DNA of 64,000 nucleotides from JBNJFY01 sp051747265 (GCA_051747265.1 JBNJFY010000004.1:124001-188000); one strand, 5' to 3'; shown: positions 52,626-62,243, counted from the stretch's first letter. Notes: generated by a model not told the origin, from the sequence alone. Made by a program: numbers and translations.

Positions 52626-53352
52626 TCAAGGAGATAATCAGATATATATAATCGATGATCAAAAATCCGTGCGGATGATGCTTCGATCCATTTTGGAGGA
52701 GTCGGGTTATTCGGTTTGTGGTGAAGCGTCCAATGCAGAATCAGCTATTGAGGATATTCAAACCAAGAAACCAGATTTACTTCTGGTGGATATTCAATTG
52801 AATACCGATATGTCGGGCATCGAATTGATGCAGATCGTTAATCGGAATGGTTACCACCCTTCGATATTTATTAGTTCGGATACCCAGACAAAAACCGTGG
52901 ATGAAGTTAAGCAAGTCGATCCGATGGGTTTTATTCCCAAACCGTTTACAGAGCATGAAGTGTTATTGGCTGTTGAGCTGGCTTTGCATAAAATTTATAC
53001 CCCTTCGCAAAAATTTAGGCAACAACTATTACCTCAGGTAGATAATGCAATATTAGCATTATTAGATGGTGAAGGTGGAATAATTCATTACTCGTTTGAT
53101 CAACAGTTACCGATACTTGATGATTTGCCGAAAAAAAATGGTGAGCAACTATCTTTGGAATCTCTGATCTCTATTCCACTGGAGCAGAAGAAGAACTATT
53201 TGAGTATGGTACCGGAGGCTAGTTATCGTAATTGGCAGGCTCCGTTAAACAAACAGTTCAAACATGACAGTGATTGGAATTGGCACCTATTTCCATGCCA
53301 TAAATCTGAGTATGGTGAGTGGTTGCTTATTGGGCACCAACTAAATTTTTAA
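52618..53352 (+). CDS. Response regulator with PAS-like C-terminus
   Basis: A 244-residue protein. Receiver domain (about 8-125): IYIIDDQKSVRMMLRSIL, LLLVDIQLN (phospho-Asp), FISSDTQT and FIPKPFTEHEV with the conserved Lys. The C-terminal ~110 residues (NAILALLDGEGGIIHYSFDQQLP ... WNWHLFPCHKSEYGEWLLIG) look like a degenerate PAS-type sensor rather than a DNA-binding output. It starts 8 bases inside the end of the hybrid kinase gene and is the obvious partner of that kinase. Output target unknown. Confidence 0.85.
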   Translation: MNDQGDNQIYIIDDQKSVRMMLRSILEESGYSVCGEASNAESAIEDIQTKKPDLLLVDIQLNTDMSGIELMQIVNRNGYHPSIFISSDTQTKTVDEVKQVDPMGFIPKPFTEHEVLLAVELALHKIYTPSQKFRQQLLPQVDNAILALLDGEGGIIHYSFDQQLPILDDLPKKNGEQLSLESLISIPLEQKKNYLSMVPEASYRNWQAPLNKQFKHDSDWNWHLFPCHKSEYGEWLLIGHQLNF

Positions 53353-53676
53353 ACGCAGTGTTATATCTACCATTAATTTTGGTGAATTAATAGCGTATGG
53401 GAGGATTTTATAATATAGAAGAAATCAGAAAGAATATAGTACATGAAATCAACCTTATAAGTGCCTGATATTTCATCGGTAGGGGACAATAAATGATATG
53501 TAAGTAGTTGACATTGGTTGCACTAACATACATGGAACCCCAAATCCTGGTTTGAGAAACGAGATCAGTTTGTGAAAATCTTGGCAAGGTTGGGCTAGCC
53601 CAAAATATAATAGGAAAGGATTCCAACTCCTTTCTAACATCTACAGCGTTAAACGTATTTAATTGAGAGAATTATT
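53353..53676. other. Intergenic with inverted copy of the 14-bp motif
   Basis: AT-rich, no gene. TACAGCGTTAAACG at 53642-53655 is the reverse complement of 50165-50178 and lies 21 bases before the next start codon. Confidence 0.45.
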
Positions 53677-54417
53677 ATGAAAAAGATAGTTATTGTTGAT
53701 GACTTCGGAACACAAAGAAAACTAGTAAAGAGCATATTGGCCGATTTACCAGTACAGTTACTTGAGTGTCGCAATGGTCAGGAGGCGTTGAAAACCATAA
53801 ATGAGGTGAAACCGTCATGTGTGATTACGGATTTAGAGATGCCGGAAATGGATGGGCTGAAATTGGTAAAAGAAATTAGAAAAGAAAATAGCTCCAATCA
53901 GCTGCCTGTCATCATGATTTCCTCACGTTCGGAGCGTGAACAAGAGGCTTTACGTAAAGGGGTCAATAAATGGATTACCAAGCCCTACGACGGAGATCAC
54001 TTAAGAAATGTGATTAATACGGTAATGGGCGGTATTGTTGATAAGCAATCTTACAAAGTATTAATACTGCATGAACAATACATGCAGACGAATTTATGGG
54101 AGAGTACACTTACACGGGCTGGGTTTGAACTCGATACGGTAGAATCTGCTCGTACTGCAATGCAAATGTTAAGATCACATCAATATGATGCCTTAATTAC
54201 CGAAGCACTTGAATCCGGTTCGAACGGAATAAAATTGATTAAGAAGATGAAAGAGTCGCCCATTTATAAAAAAATTCCGGTGATCATCATTAATGGTTCA
54301 CAAAAAGATCGGCGGACTCCTTTGTCTAAACAGGTAGATTTGGTCCTGGATTTCCCATTTAATCCCAAATCAGTTAAGAAGTTAGTTAATAAGCGAAAAA
54401 AGACGCCTTTAGCATAA
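53677..54417 (+). CDS. Response regulator with second, degenerate receiver
   Basis: A 246-residue protein with two tandem receiver folds. The first (1-120) is intact: KIVIVDDFGTQRKLV, CVITDLEMPEMDGLKL (phospho-Asp), VIMISSRSERE, WITKPYDGDHL. The second (about 127-235) has the fold (YKVLILHEQY, DALITEALESGSNGIKLIKKM, IPVIIINGSQ) but lacks the Asp pocket and phosphorylation site, so it is a pseudo-receiver. No DNA-binding domain. As a receiver-only protein near cheA it is a candidate CheY-like output, or it may act by protein contact. It has its own upstream region with the shared 14-bp motif. Confidence 0.88.
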   Translation: MKKIVIVDDFGTQRKLVKSILADLPVQLLECRNGQEALKTINEVKPSCVITDLEMPEMDGLKLVKEIRKENSSNQLPVIMISSRSEREQEALRKGVNKWITKPYDGDHLRNVINTVMGGIVDKQSYKVLILHEQYMQTNLWESTLTRAGFELDTVESARTAMQMLRSHQYDALITEALESGSNGIKLIKKMKESPIYKKIPVIIINGSQKDRRTPLSKQVDLVLDFPFNPKSVKKLVNKRKKTPLA

Positions 54418-54730
54418 CCAAAATCAGCGGATAGAAAGCTTTTGGTATTGCTCAACTCAATGGTGGTCCGTATCTGAATAGGTAGCACGTTATGTGAACT
54501 TAATGCTATGTACATAAATTCGTGAATCTGAAGCAGAGAATTTGATCGATGGTATTTCCAATAAATTGGAAATTGTAAAATCTTACCTGATTTTATTATT
54601 CATAACCAAATATCGGCTAGATTATGAAGTGTCTGTTTAAGAGATGAAAGGGGAGCATAGTTAATCTATGACCTGAGACATCTTTCAATTGTCAACATGT
54701 CAATGATTAAATGTGAAAACATTAAATAAT
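54418..54730. other. Intergenic before the LytTR regulator
   Basis: AT-rich, nothing recognisable; about 300 bases that probably hold the promoter of the next gene. Confidence 0.35.
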
Positions 54731-55423
54731 ATGCGTGCACTGGTCATTGATGATGACAAGTTCATGCAAGTAGTTTTCCGTCGATTAGCTAGCACCTTGC
54801 CTTTTTTAGATATTGAATATGTGCATTCCCCACTATTGGCCATGGAACTGCTGCAAGAGAAAAGTTATGATATGATATTTCTGGATGTTGAAATGCCTGA
54901 CTTTTCAGGGTTTCAGTTCCTAAAACAGATGGATGGATTGCCCCCTGTAGTTATTGTATCTGGTTACGAAAAGTATGCAGTTAGATCATACAATTTTGAG
55001 GTAATTGACTATTTAGTCAAGCCAGTGGTTAAAAAGCATTTCCATCGTGCTGTTTTTCGGACACGAAAATTGCAGTTTGAAAAAAAAAGCACCCAACACA
55101 AGAGTAATTTTATTTACGTGAAAAAAGGGGACTACTACACAGCCCTGGAGATCAATAAAATTAGCTGGATTACTATAGACTCCGATTACTTGCATATACA
55201 TACCCAGGATGAGGAGGAATTTATTTTAATTAAACCACTAAAGGTGTTTTTGAATGAATTACCCGCTCACAAATTTCTTCGAGTTCATCGCTCTTATGCA
55301 GTGGCAATAGACCAGATTGAAAAATTTTCAGAAACGGATAGTACAATAATTGTTAATGGTCGTGAGATCCCGGTTAGCCGGACATACCGTCATACCCTGA
55401 AGGACAAACTAAGGTTGATGTAG
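54731..55423 (+). CDS. LytTR-family response regulator
   Basis: A 230-residue transcription regulator. Receiver domain about 1-115: RALVIDDDKFMQVVF, MIFLDVEMPDFSGFQFL (phospho-Asp), VIVSGYEKYAVRSYNFEVIDYLVKPV. The C-terminal LytTR DNA-binding domain (about 130-230) includes NFIYVKKGDYYTALEINKISWI, KPLKVFLNELPAHKFLRVHRSYAV and IPVSRTYRHTLKDKL. The frame also allows a GTG start at 54713; I chose ATG 54731 because it leaves a normal short lead before the first strand. No LytS-type kinase is adjacent, so the hybrid kinase upstream may drive it (inference). It is the only DNA-binding output among the regulators here. Confidence 0.92.
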   Translation: MRALVIDDDKFMQVVFRRLASTLPFLDIEYVHSPLLAMELLQEKSYDMIFLDVEMPDFSGFQFLKQMDGLPPVVIVSGYEKYAVRSYNFEVIDYLVKPVVKKHFHRAVFRTRKLQFEKKSTQHKSNFIYVKKGDYYTALEINKISWITIDSDYLHIHTQDEEEFILIKPLKVFLNELPAHKFLRVHRSYAVAIDQIEKFSETDSTIIVNGREIPVSRTYRHTLKDKLRLM

Positions 55424-55460
55424 GTGAATTTTATCTACCACATTAAATGTAAGTAGAACT

Positions 55461-55929
55461 CTAGAAATGGGTATTTATCGTATCAATTTTCACGGTGCTG
55501 GTTTCCCACAAATTAAGCTGCTGATTGCTTTGAAAGGTAGAGTCGGCAACAAACCGTAAATATCGGGGATCTCCAGAACTGGTTAACCCGGTATAAAAAT
55601 TATGCCCGTCTGCTTGAATGAGGTAATTAGCAATCTCAGGCTTGTTTCTTAGTAGGTAGCGTATTTTAAGGTGCATGTCCTCAAACTGATTCCCGGGATA
55701 GGCAAAATTAAACACTGAATCGGGGAGTTGCGCTTGATCGATACCATAACTGACGTGTGAATCGCCCAAGACAACCGTGTTATAGTCACCTTGTTCCAAT
55801 AAAACCCACTGAGTATAAAACGCGTCTCTGGATTCCACCAGATATCGATATCCAATGTTGGATCCTGCCCAGAGGGAGGTTAATATAACCGTGAATAGAA
55901 TAGTTTATTTTTGCTTAATTAGCGGCCAT
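55461..55929 (-). pseudogene. SGNH-like O-acetyltransferase partner, decayed
   Basis: Remnant of a membrane-anchored SGNH-hydrolase-like protein of the kind encoded beside MBOAT acyltransferases. The longest open piece (55461-55838) has VVLGDSHVSYGIDQAQLPDSVFNFAYPG, the GDS block. Upstream, in the same frame, is a membrane anchor (TILFTVILTSLWAGSNIGYRY), but an in-frame TAA separates it from any start near 55929. The C-terminus is missing: ~125 residues where ~300 are usual. It directly follows the MBOAT remnant, as in intact operons. Confidence 0.7.
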
Positions 55930-55930
55930 A

Positions 55931-56774
55931 TTAGAATTGGAAATAGATAAACTCTTGGCGTTCAAATACTCCAAATAGCAGAATGGAGAGTATCAGTAGT
56001 TGATAAAAGGTCCATCGGAGATACGTAGGTTGCTGTTGAAACCAAATTCGAAGCTCTTTACCCCGATGCAGCCAATGCCCCCCACCAGCAGAACCATCAA
56101 TAGTAATGAGAATAATATTTTTGCCCGACCAAAGTTTTGAATGGCCAAGCCAAGTTTCGAAAAATCAATCATGGTAGCATGCTGTAGCAATAAGGTAGCA
56201 TCAGACAAGCGATCTGCTCGAAAAAATACCCACCCCACACAAACCAGGAAAAATGTAAATCCGGTCTGCAAACTTATATGAACAACAGGAAGCCGGCGTA
56301 AAGAAAGCCAGTCAGTTAGTCGATTACGTAATGGACTGCTTTTTTACGCCCCTGATACACATCAATTGTATAGCTCAGAGTTTAAAAGGGGTAGAACGAT
56401 ATCCCCACGGGGAGAAGCAAATTCAGTGTACTGCTCTGATAGGACAGATCAAATAAATGCAGAATACTTTGCAAGGTTTGGTCAAAAAAACCGAAATATT
56501 TGAACAGGAATAGTAAGCCCAAATTCGAGCACTAACTAAGCCATAAAAAATATTTACGGTGTTGCTGGTCCTCATGTTCCTCCATTTTTATGGCGGCAGC
56601 ATCGTCTACTATTGTGGAAAAAAGAATGAGCAGGAGATAAGAGGGTTTCCAGCTCATATAAAAATAGTAGCTGGCTACCAATAATAAGCCCCAACGATAT
56701 CGCTTGGGTATCAGGAAATACCCAACCACGACTATCGGAAAGAAAATTAGAAAATGAAGCGAGTTAAAAAGCAT
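55931..56774 (-). pseudogene. MBOAT (AlgI/PatA-like) O-acyltransferase, decayed
   Basis: Remnant of a membrane-bound O-acyltransferase. The first 80 codons (56532-56774) read MLFNSLHFLIFFPIVVVGYF ... and match the family start. Other frames continue with LGLLFLFKYFGFF and LLLPVGISFYPF, then a shifted TLSYTIDVYQGRKKAVHYVI. The text then jumps to the C-terminal block TFFLVCVGWVFFRADRLSDA (55993-56271), and a further frame ends LLFGVFERQEFIYFQF at the TAA 55931-55933. So there are frameshifts plus an internal loss of roughly 200 residues that includes the catalytic His region. Non-functional. An intact version would acetylate a surface polysaccharide. Confidence 0.8.
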
Positions 56775-56850
56775 CTAGCCAATTGCCACTCACTATTTAC
56801 TTCTTTGAGAAGATAGGGTTTTAATGGTCAGAAGAAAGAGGCATTTATGG

Positions 56851-58686
56851 TCAGATTCCCGATTTATTGCGTTGTTTTGTTTTCTTCAAATCGTAATTGA
56901 GCAGGAAGCTGCGTTCATTTAACACCCCCATGAAGGTATTGGTGCTACCGTGCTGGAGGACGGGGAGTTCCGGTTCGCCGGTTTCTTTAAAGAATTCTAT
57001 GGCTTCGCCAAGGGTGTCATTAAGGTGTAACATGCGGGGTGGAACCATGATATCCGCCGCGATGATAACGCCGGGCACATCCTGTCGCAAAAGGTCACGA
57101 ACATCATATAATGAGATCATACCCACAATGGTGTGTTGATCGTTTTCTACCGGTAAAATCAATGTATCGATTTGACCAAAAGCATCCAGGATCGCGTCGA
57201 CAGTCCAACGCTGATTGATAACCGGCATATTTTGAATACGTTTATAGGTATCCCTGACTTTTACATTTTTCATCATATCAGATAAAAAGGAGTCGCGGAA
57301 AGAGGAGGAGTCCAAACGATCGGCCAGCTGTTCTTTGTAAATACTCCAATTTTGAGCCCCTAAATAGGCAATTGAGCTGGCAAAAATTAGGGGAACCAAC
57401 AATCCATAACTGCGGCTCATCTCGGTGATCATGATAGTTGCCGATACCGGAACATTGGCCGCACCGGCAAAGAAGGCCGCCATTCCTACCAACACATAGG
57501 CTTCTGGCATGTCGATCATGCCCGGGTACAATTCATTGAATCCATACCCCATCACCCCACCCAGTAATCCACCGATAACCAAAGAGGGAGCAAATACACC
57601 GCCGGATCCGCCCGATTGTATAGTGATGGTAGTGGCCAGCATCTTAAATATAGCCAGCGCCAACATGAAATTGATAGATAGCGAACCATCCAGGGCCAAT
57701 TGTAAATAGCCATAGCTGGATCCCAAAATAGCGGGAAAAAACAAAGCTCCAATCCCGATCGCCAATCCACCCAAAGCAGGTTTATACACGCGGGGAATAT
57801 GGATGCGATTAAATAGGGACTTAATGGGTTCGAACAACTTGGTGTAAATAACACCAAAAACCATCACCACCAGAGATAGTAAAATAAACAGGGGCAGTTC
57901 GTAGGGGTTGGTAAACATGACCTGATCAAAGGTGAAGATCGGATCCCAGCCGGTGACCGATGCATAAACCGAGTAGCCGATAATCGAAGAGATTATGCTG
58001 GCTACCAGTCCTTCGGTTTCAAAATCTTTACGATAGAATACTTCCGCGGAGAACAGCGCCGCTCCTATCGGGGCTTTAAAGATAGCCCCAACACCTGCTC
58101 CCACACCGGCCATTAGCAAGATTTTACGTTCCTGTTCCGACATCTTCAATTTGGTGCCTATATAGGATCCGATGCCGGCTACAATTTGCGCAATGGGACC
58201 CTCTTTTCCGGCACTTCCACCCGTGCCGATGGTAAGGGTAGAGGCCAGTAGCTTGATGATCGGCACGCGGGAGCTGATATATCCATTTTCGTGGTGAAAC
58301 GCTCGGATGACCGCGTTTTCGCCTTGGGATTTGGCGTTGGGTTCAAATTTAAAAACCAAGTACCCGGATAAAAGCCCACCCAGGGCGGGAATGATTACGA
58401 TCAACCAACGGTAATTTAGTGATAAGAGCGCGCGCCAAGAATCCGGGAAATGAAAAAGCCCGATCGGCTTTTCGCCGCCGGGCTTGGGAACTTGAATGCC
58501 GGTCAGATCAGTGAGGGCGATCTGTTGGATGATTTCCAACAGTGTGTTGAATAGTAGGGCGGCCAATCCCCCCAGAACACCGATGATGATACAGTAAAAA
58601 ATCCAACGTCCGGTGGTTATGACATTAACGGCTTGTCCCCAGTCGTATAGGTTGGTTCGAAACTTTCGGGAATTGAACTTGAACAT
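56851..58686 (-). CDS. ClC-family chloride transporter with CBS pair
   Basis: A 611-residue ClC protein. Signature selectivity segments are present: GTGGSAGKEGPIAQI (about 155-169, including the GKEGP gating Glu), GSSYGYLQLALDG, and SGGSGGVFAPSLVIGG (about 357-372). About ten to twelve membrane helices occupy residues 25-440. The soluble C-terminus (~460-600) contains two CBS domains, ending FMGVLNERSFLLNYDL. Whether it is an H+/Cl- exchanger or channel cannot be decided; the retained gating Glu fits either. Neighbours give no functional hint. Confidence 0.94.
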   Translation of the reverse strand: MFKFNSRKFRTNLYDWGQAVNVITTGRWIFYCIIIGVLGGLAALLFNTLLEIIQQIALTDLTGIQVPKPGGEKPIGLFHFPDSWRALLSLNYRWLIVIIPALGGLLSGYLVFKFEPNAKSQGENAVIRAFHHENGYISSRVPIIKLLASTLTIGTGGSAGKEGPIAQIVAGIGSYIGTKLKMSEQERKILLMAGVGAGVGAIFKAPIGAALFSAEVFYRKDFETEGLVASIISSIIGYSVYASVTGWDPIFTFDQVMFTNPYELPLFILLSLVVMVFGVIYTKLFEPIKSLFNRIHIPRVYKPALGGLAIGIGALFFPAILGSSYGYLQLALDGSLSINFMLALAIFKMLATTITIQSGGSGGVFAPSLVIGGLLGGVMGYGFNELYPGMIDMPEAYVLVGMAAFFAGAANVPVSATIMITEMSRSYGLLVPLIFASSIAYLGAQNWSIYKEQLADRLDSSSFRDSFLSDMMKNVKVRDTYKRIQNMPVINQRWTVDAILDAFGQIDTLILPVENDQHTIVGMISLYDVRDLLRQDVPGVIIAADIMVPPRMLHLNDTLGEAIEFFKETGEPELPVLQHGSTNTFMGVLNERSFLLNYDLKKTKQRNKSGI

Positions 58687-59025
58687 GAAACCAGACTACT
58701 TGCCAGGCTAAGTGTATTACTATTTGGTTATATACTGTATGTATCGAAACCGAAAACGGATATAATCTCTAATTATTACCGAGCTTGTTGATACCGTTTA
58801 ACATATTTATTGCTGAGGTGATTTGCGATTATTTTGCCAACCCTTTCCAAGGGCAAATTAGAAACAGATGGAATCCGTACGCCCGGATTTCCCATCCTTA
58901 GTGTCCATTCCCGGTCTCCCAGTTGATAATATGGGCAAATAGAAATGATTAGGTAGGCAATTTCTGTTACCAAGGTAAAAGCGGTAGGTGCCTTATAGAC
59001 AGTGTGCAACTAATGAGAAGGAATT
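58687..59025. other. Intergenic between ClC and DinB genes
   Basis: Divergent promoter region. It contains GTTGATACCGTTTAAC (58787-58802), also found before the hybrid kinase gene (50157-50172). The short open frame here is not supported. Confidence 0.4.
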
Positions 59026-59505
59026 ATGGAACGACTTAACCAACAAGAATTCCGAAAACGATTGATCAGGCACACTCAGGGAGGAGAAGCATTTGTGCCT
59101 ATGGATGAACTTCTCACTGAGCTGAAGATATCTGATGTTGGTATCGTGCCGGAAGGGGTACCCTATTCCATCTTCCAGCAGTTTTCTCATCTATGTCTGG
59201 CCCAACGTGACATAATAGACTTTTCGTTGAACCCGTCGCATCAACCATTGGCATGGCCGGAAGATTATTGGCCCGATGATCTGGCTCCGGAGAATTCCGA
59301 AGCATGGGAGTCGCTCAAAGACCAATATTTGGAGGATCGGGCTCGGTGGTGTGATTTTATATTAACTACGGATCAAGCGTTGACCGACCCTATACCACAT
59401 GGCAATGGACAAACCTACCTGCGAGAGGCCCTGTTGATTATTGAGCATACCGCCTACCATACGGGAGAAATTTTGGTATTGATGCGTTTACTGGGAATTC
59501 GATAA
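59026..59505 (+). CDS. DinB-fold protein A
   Basis: A 159-residue protein of the DinB/YfiT four-helix metal-binding superfamily. The first metal His is in FQQFSHLCLAQRDIIDF (about 46-62), and the C-terminal helix has IIEHTAYHTGEILVLMRLLGI with the H-x3-H pair. Members range from metal-dependent hydrolases and thiol transferases (bacillithiol, mycothiol, maleylpyruvate isomerase-like) to proteins of unknown role. Start ATG 59026 after GAAGGAATT. It faces a second DinB-fold gene with only 14 bases between the two stop codons. Confidence 0.85.
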   Translation: MERLNQQEFRKRLIRHTQGGEAFVPMDELLTELKISDVGIVPEGVPYSIFQQFSHLCLAQRDIIDFSLNPSHQPLAWPEDYWPDDLAPENSEAWESLKDQYLEDRARWCDFILTTDQALTDPIPHGNGQTYLREALLIIEHTAYHTGEILVLMRLLGIR

Positions 59506-59519
59506 CGCCCGCTTCTCCT

Positions 59520-60017
59520 CTAAATTTTATTCCATTCCCAGAGTCCAAATTTCAGTTCATAAGGGAGGGAATACCCACTCTGTTTCATCGTTAAAAGTAG
59601 ATGACCACGGTGATGCGCTTCGTGAGATATGTAATAGCCAATCATGGGAATCAAACCTCGCTTGAAATTGGACATCACGCCTTCATTATCCAGCCCTTCC
59701 TTTATATAATCTCCCATCATTGAACCACTGTGGTTGAGAGTATCGATCAATTCCTGCTTCGTGGGGGAGTATTTTGTATCAAATTTGCTGATTTCCAGGC
59801 CATTCCTATTGGCGTAGGCACTCAAACGGGTAACCCGATTATTATGAACGTGAGCTAATTGGCGAGCGATATCTCGACCGCCATGAGTACTCAGTGTACA
59901 CGAAAACGCCTCTTCGGGTATATGATCCATCATAAACATGTACGAGCGGTGATGAATTTGCCAGGTCTGCAGGATTTGTTCGTTCAACGGTAGCGGCGCG
60001 TTGGATCGAGTGGTCAT
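59520..60017 (-). CDS. DinB-fold protein B
   Basis: A 165-residue DinB-superfamily protein. Metal-ligand candidates are RQLAHVHNNRVTRL (about 52-65) and the C-terminal YYISHEAHHRGHLLLTMKQSGYSLPYELKFGLWEW, which follows the usual H-x3-H pattern and the closing Trp-rich tail. It is only distantly similar to the convergent neighbour at 59026, so this is not a recent duplication. Function unknown; a thiol-dependent transferase is possible by family analogy. Confidence 0.87.
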   Translation of the reverse strand: MTTRSNAPLPLNEQILQTWQIHHRSYMFMMDHIPEEAFSCTLSTHGGRDIARQLAHVHNNRVTRLSAYANRNGLEISKFDTKYSPTKQELIDTLNHSGSMMGDYIKEGLDNEGVMSNFKRGLIPMIGYYISHEAHHRGHLLLTMKQSGYSLPYELKFGLWEWNKI

Positions 60018-60122
60018 GGCAAACTCCGTAAAGATTGTTAAAGAATTTCACATTCACTGGATAATGTACGAGGGCTTGTGTAATTACGCTATTGATTCTC
60101 AACTTTAATAGATGGTTACACT

Positions 60123-62162
60123 ATGTTGCGATTTGTGAGTCTTATATTATTGACTGTTACCTTTCTGACTTCCTCCCTGAGTGCACAGGCTCCCCAGCAG
60201 AAGTTTAGTCGGATGGATGTCTTTGAATTGGAATGGGCCGCTGATCCACAGATATCACCGGATGGAAATCAAATTGTTTATCGCCGTCGAGGGATGGACA
60301 AGATGACCGATCGACGAATTTCGAGCCTTTGGTTGATCAATACTGACGGCTCTCATCATGTGAAACTGACTCACCGTGATGCCAATGAGTCGAGTCCTCG
60401 TTGGTCACCCGACGGTTCCCGAATTGCGTTTGCCAGCTCGGCTGAAGGGCATGGAAGTGAAATTTATGTGTATTGGGTAGAAAGCGGTCGTATGGCACGT
60501 ATTACCCAATTGGAAAGATCACCTGGCCATATTACCTGGTCGCCCGATGGCACCCGGCTTGCTTTTTCCATGCATGTGCCCGAGTCAAACCCGGTACTGG
60601 TTAAGCCGCCCAAGAAACCCAAAGGAGCCGATTGGGCTGAACCCCCACGAGTGACGACCCGATTAAAGCATGAAGCCGACGGGGTGGGGTATTTGGAGCC
60701 GGGTTTTAGCCACCTGTTTGTGGTTCCCGCTGATGGAGGAACAGCTCGTCAAATCACTTCCGGGGATTTTCACCACGATAACGCACCGGTTTGGACCCCG
60801 GATGGAAAGGCATTGATTTTTTCAGCCAATCGACATGAGGATTGGGCGTATGACCGACGCAACTCCGAGATTTATAAAGTTTCCCTGGCTGATGGGCAGA
60901 TCACCGCACTGACTGATCGCGAAGGGCCGGATTACGACCCGGTGATAGCGCCCGATGGCGAAACCATAGCGTACTTGGGTTATGATGATAAAGTTCAAAC
61001 CTACCAGATTAGCCACCTGTATACCATGAATCTGGATGGATCCAATAAGCAGATGATCGAAACCAGTCTGGACCGGAACATGTCCAGTTTACAGTGGGAT
61101 CGCAAAGGCAAAGGATTGTTTTTTATGTATGACGATCAGGGCAATACCAAGTTAGGCCATGTGCGTTTGGATGGAGATACCCGAAAGATTGCGGATAATG
61201 TGGGGGGGACGGCCATCGGTCGACCATACGGGGGCGGATCCTACAGTGTGGCTGATAATGGCGCTATCGCGTTCAATCAAACTACTCCCTATTATCCGGC
61301 GGAATTAGCGTTTCTGGATCGCCGGCAACGCGAGGTTACCAAGATCACCGATCTGAATGGCGATTTGCTGGATTATCGAACCTTGGGACAAGTTGAAGAA
61401 ATTTGGTATCAATCATCGGTTGATGGGCGTCGCATTCAAGGTTGGATTGCGAAACCACCTCATTTTGATCCGGATAAAACCTATCCTTTGATTGTAGAAA
61501 ATCATGGTGGTCCCATTTCACATTACGGGGATCGCTTCTCACCCGAAGTACAACTTTATGCCTCCGCTGGTTATGTGGTGTTTTATCCCAATCCCCGAGG
61601 TAGTACCAGTTATGGCGAAGAATTCGGAAACTTACTCTATCACAACTATCCCGGTGAGGATTACAACGATGTGATGGATGGGGTTGACGCGGTTTTGGCT
61701 CAAGGATATACCTCAGAAGATAGTTTATACGTGACTGGTGGAAGCGCCGGAGGAATCATGACCGCCTGGATGATCGGTAAAAACAATCGCTTCGAAGCGG
61801 CCGCAGTGGTCAAACCGGTTATCAATTGGATCAGTAAAACGCTAACCGCCGATAACTACTACGGTTACGCTTACTATCGTTATCCGGGACAACCTTGGGA
61901 GAATTTCGAAGAATACTGGAAGTTTTCCCCCATCTCCTTGGTCGGAAATATCGAAACTCCAACCTTGGTTATGGTGGGAAGCGCAGATCTGCGTACGCCG
62001 CTATTTGAATCCAAACAACTTTATCACGCTTTGAAACTGCGAAAAATCGAAACAGCCTTGGTAGAAATCCCCGGATCCTACCACTTCATCTCCAACCGTC
62101 CCAGTCAACTAATCACCAAAGTAGATCACGTATTGGCCTGGTTTGATCGCTACCGAAAATAA
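60123..62162 (+). CDS. Exported S9-family prolyl oligopeptidase/acylaminoacyl peptidase
   Basis: A 679-residue secreted serine peptidase. Signal peptide ~1-21 (FVSLILLTVTFLTSSLSAQ). The N-terminal propeller shows repeated SPDG/TPDG turns (ISPDGNQIVYRR, WSPDGSRIAFAS, WSPDGTRLAFS, WTPDGKALIFSA). The alpha/beta-hydrolase domain (~420-679) has Ser541 in VTGGSAGGIMT, Asp622 in VGSADLRTP and His654 in GSYHFIS, plus the ENHGGP oxyanion strand. Unlike the S9 protein at 12621 it has no extra C-terminal domain. Likely periplasmic peptide degradation. A hairpin at 62168-62197 follows. Confidence 0.95.
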   Translation: MLRFVSLILLTVTFLTSSLSAQAPQQKFSRMDVFELEWAADPQISPDGNQIVYRRRGMDKMTDRRISSLWLINTDGSHHVKLTHRDANESSPRWSPDGSRIAFASSAEGHGSEIYVYWVESGRMARITQLERSPGHITWSPDGTRLAFSMHVPESNPVLVKPPKKPKGADWAEPPRVTTRLKHEADGVGYLEPGFSHLFVVPADGGTARQITSGDFHHDNAPVWTPDGKALIFSANRHEDWAYDRRNSEIYKVSLADGQITALTDREGPDYDPVIAPDGETIAYLGYDDKVQTYQISHLYTMNLDGSNKQMIETSLDRNMSSLQWDRKGKGLFFMYDDQGNTKLGHVRLDGDTRKIADNVGGTAIGRPYGGGSYSVADNGAIAFNQTTPYYPAELAFLDRRQREVTKITDLNGDLLDYRTLGQVEEIWYQSSVDGRRIQGWIAKPPHFDPDKTYPLIVENHGGPISHYGDRFSPEVQLYASAGYVVFYPNPRGSTSYGEEFGNLLYHNYPGEDYNDVMDGVDAVLAQGYTSEDSLYVTGGSAGGIMTAWMIGKNNRFEAAAVVKPVINWISKTLTADNYYGYAYYRYPGQPWENFEEYWKFSPISLVGNIETPTLVMVGSADLRTPLFESKQLYHALKLRKIETALVEIPGSYHFISNRPSQLITKVDHVLAWFDRYRK

Positions 62163-62167
62163 CCCAC

Positions 62168-62197
62168 CTGTCAGCGTACCCGAAGGGTTCCTGACAG
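62168..62197 (+). terminator. Hairpin after the S9 peptidase gene
   Basis: CTGTCAG (62168-62174) pairs with CTGACAG (62191-62197), with an inner ACCC/GGGT pair. No T-run follows, so termination is uncertain. It shares the CTGTCAGCG word with 28903-28914. Confidence 0.5.
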
Positions 62198-62243
62198 CGG
62201 TTGCAAAAGTAAGCTGAAAGTAGCGGGTTCAATGACCTCGTTG

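Noticed and set aside
58776..59009. 77-residue open frame between ClC and DinB genes
   Set aside because: It spans the divergent promoter region and shares a repeated motif with 50157-50172; no family resemblance.
59026..60017. The two DinB-fold genes as a recent inverted duplication
   Set aside because: They share the fold and histidine pattern but little sequence, so they are old paralogues or unrelated neighbours.
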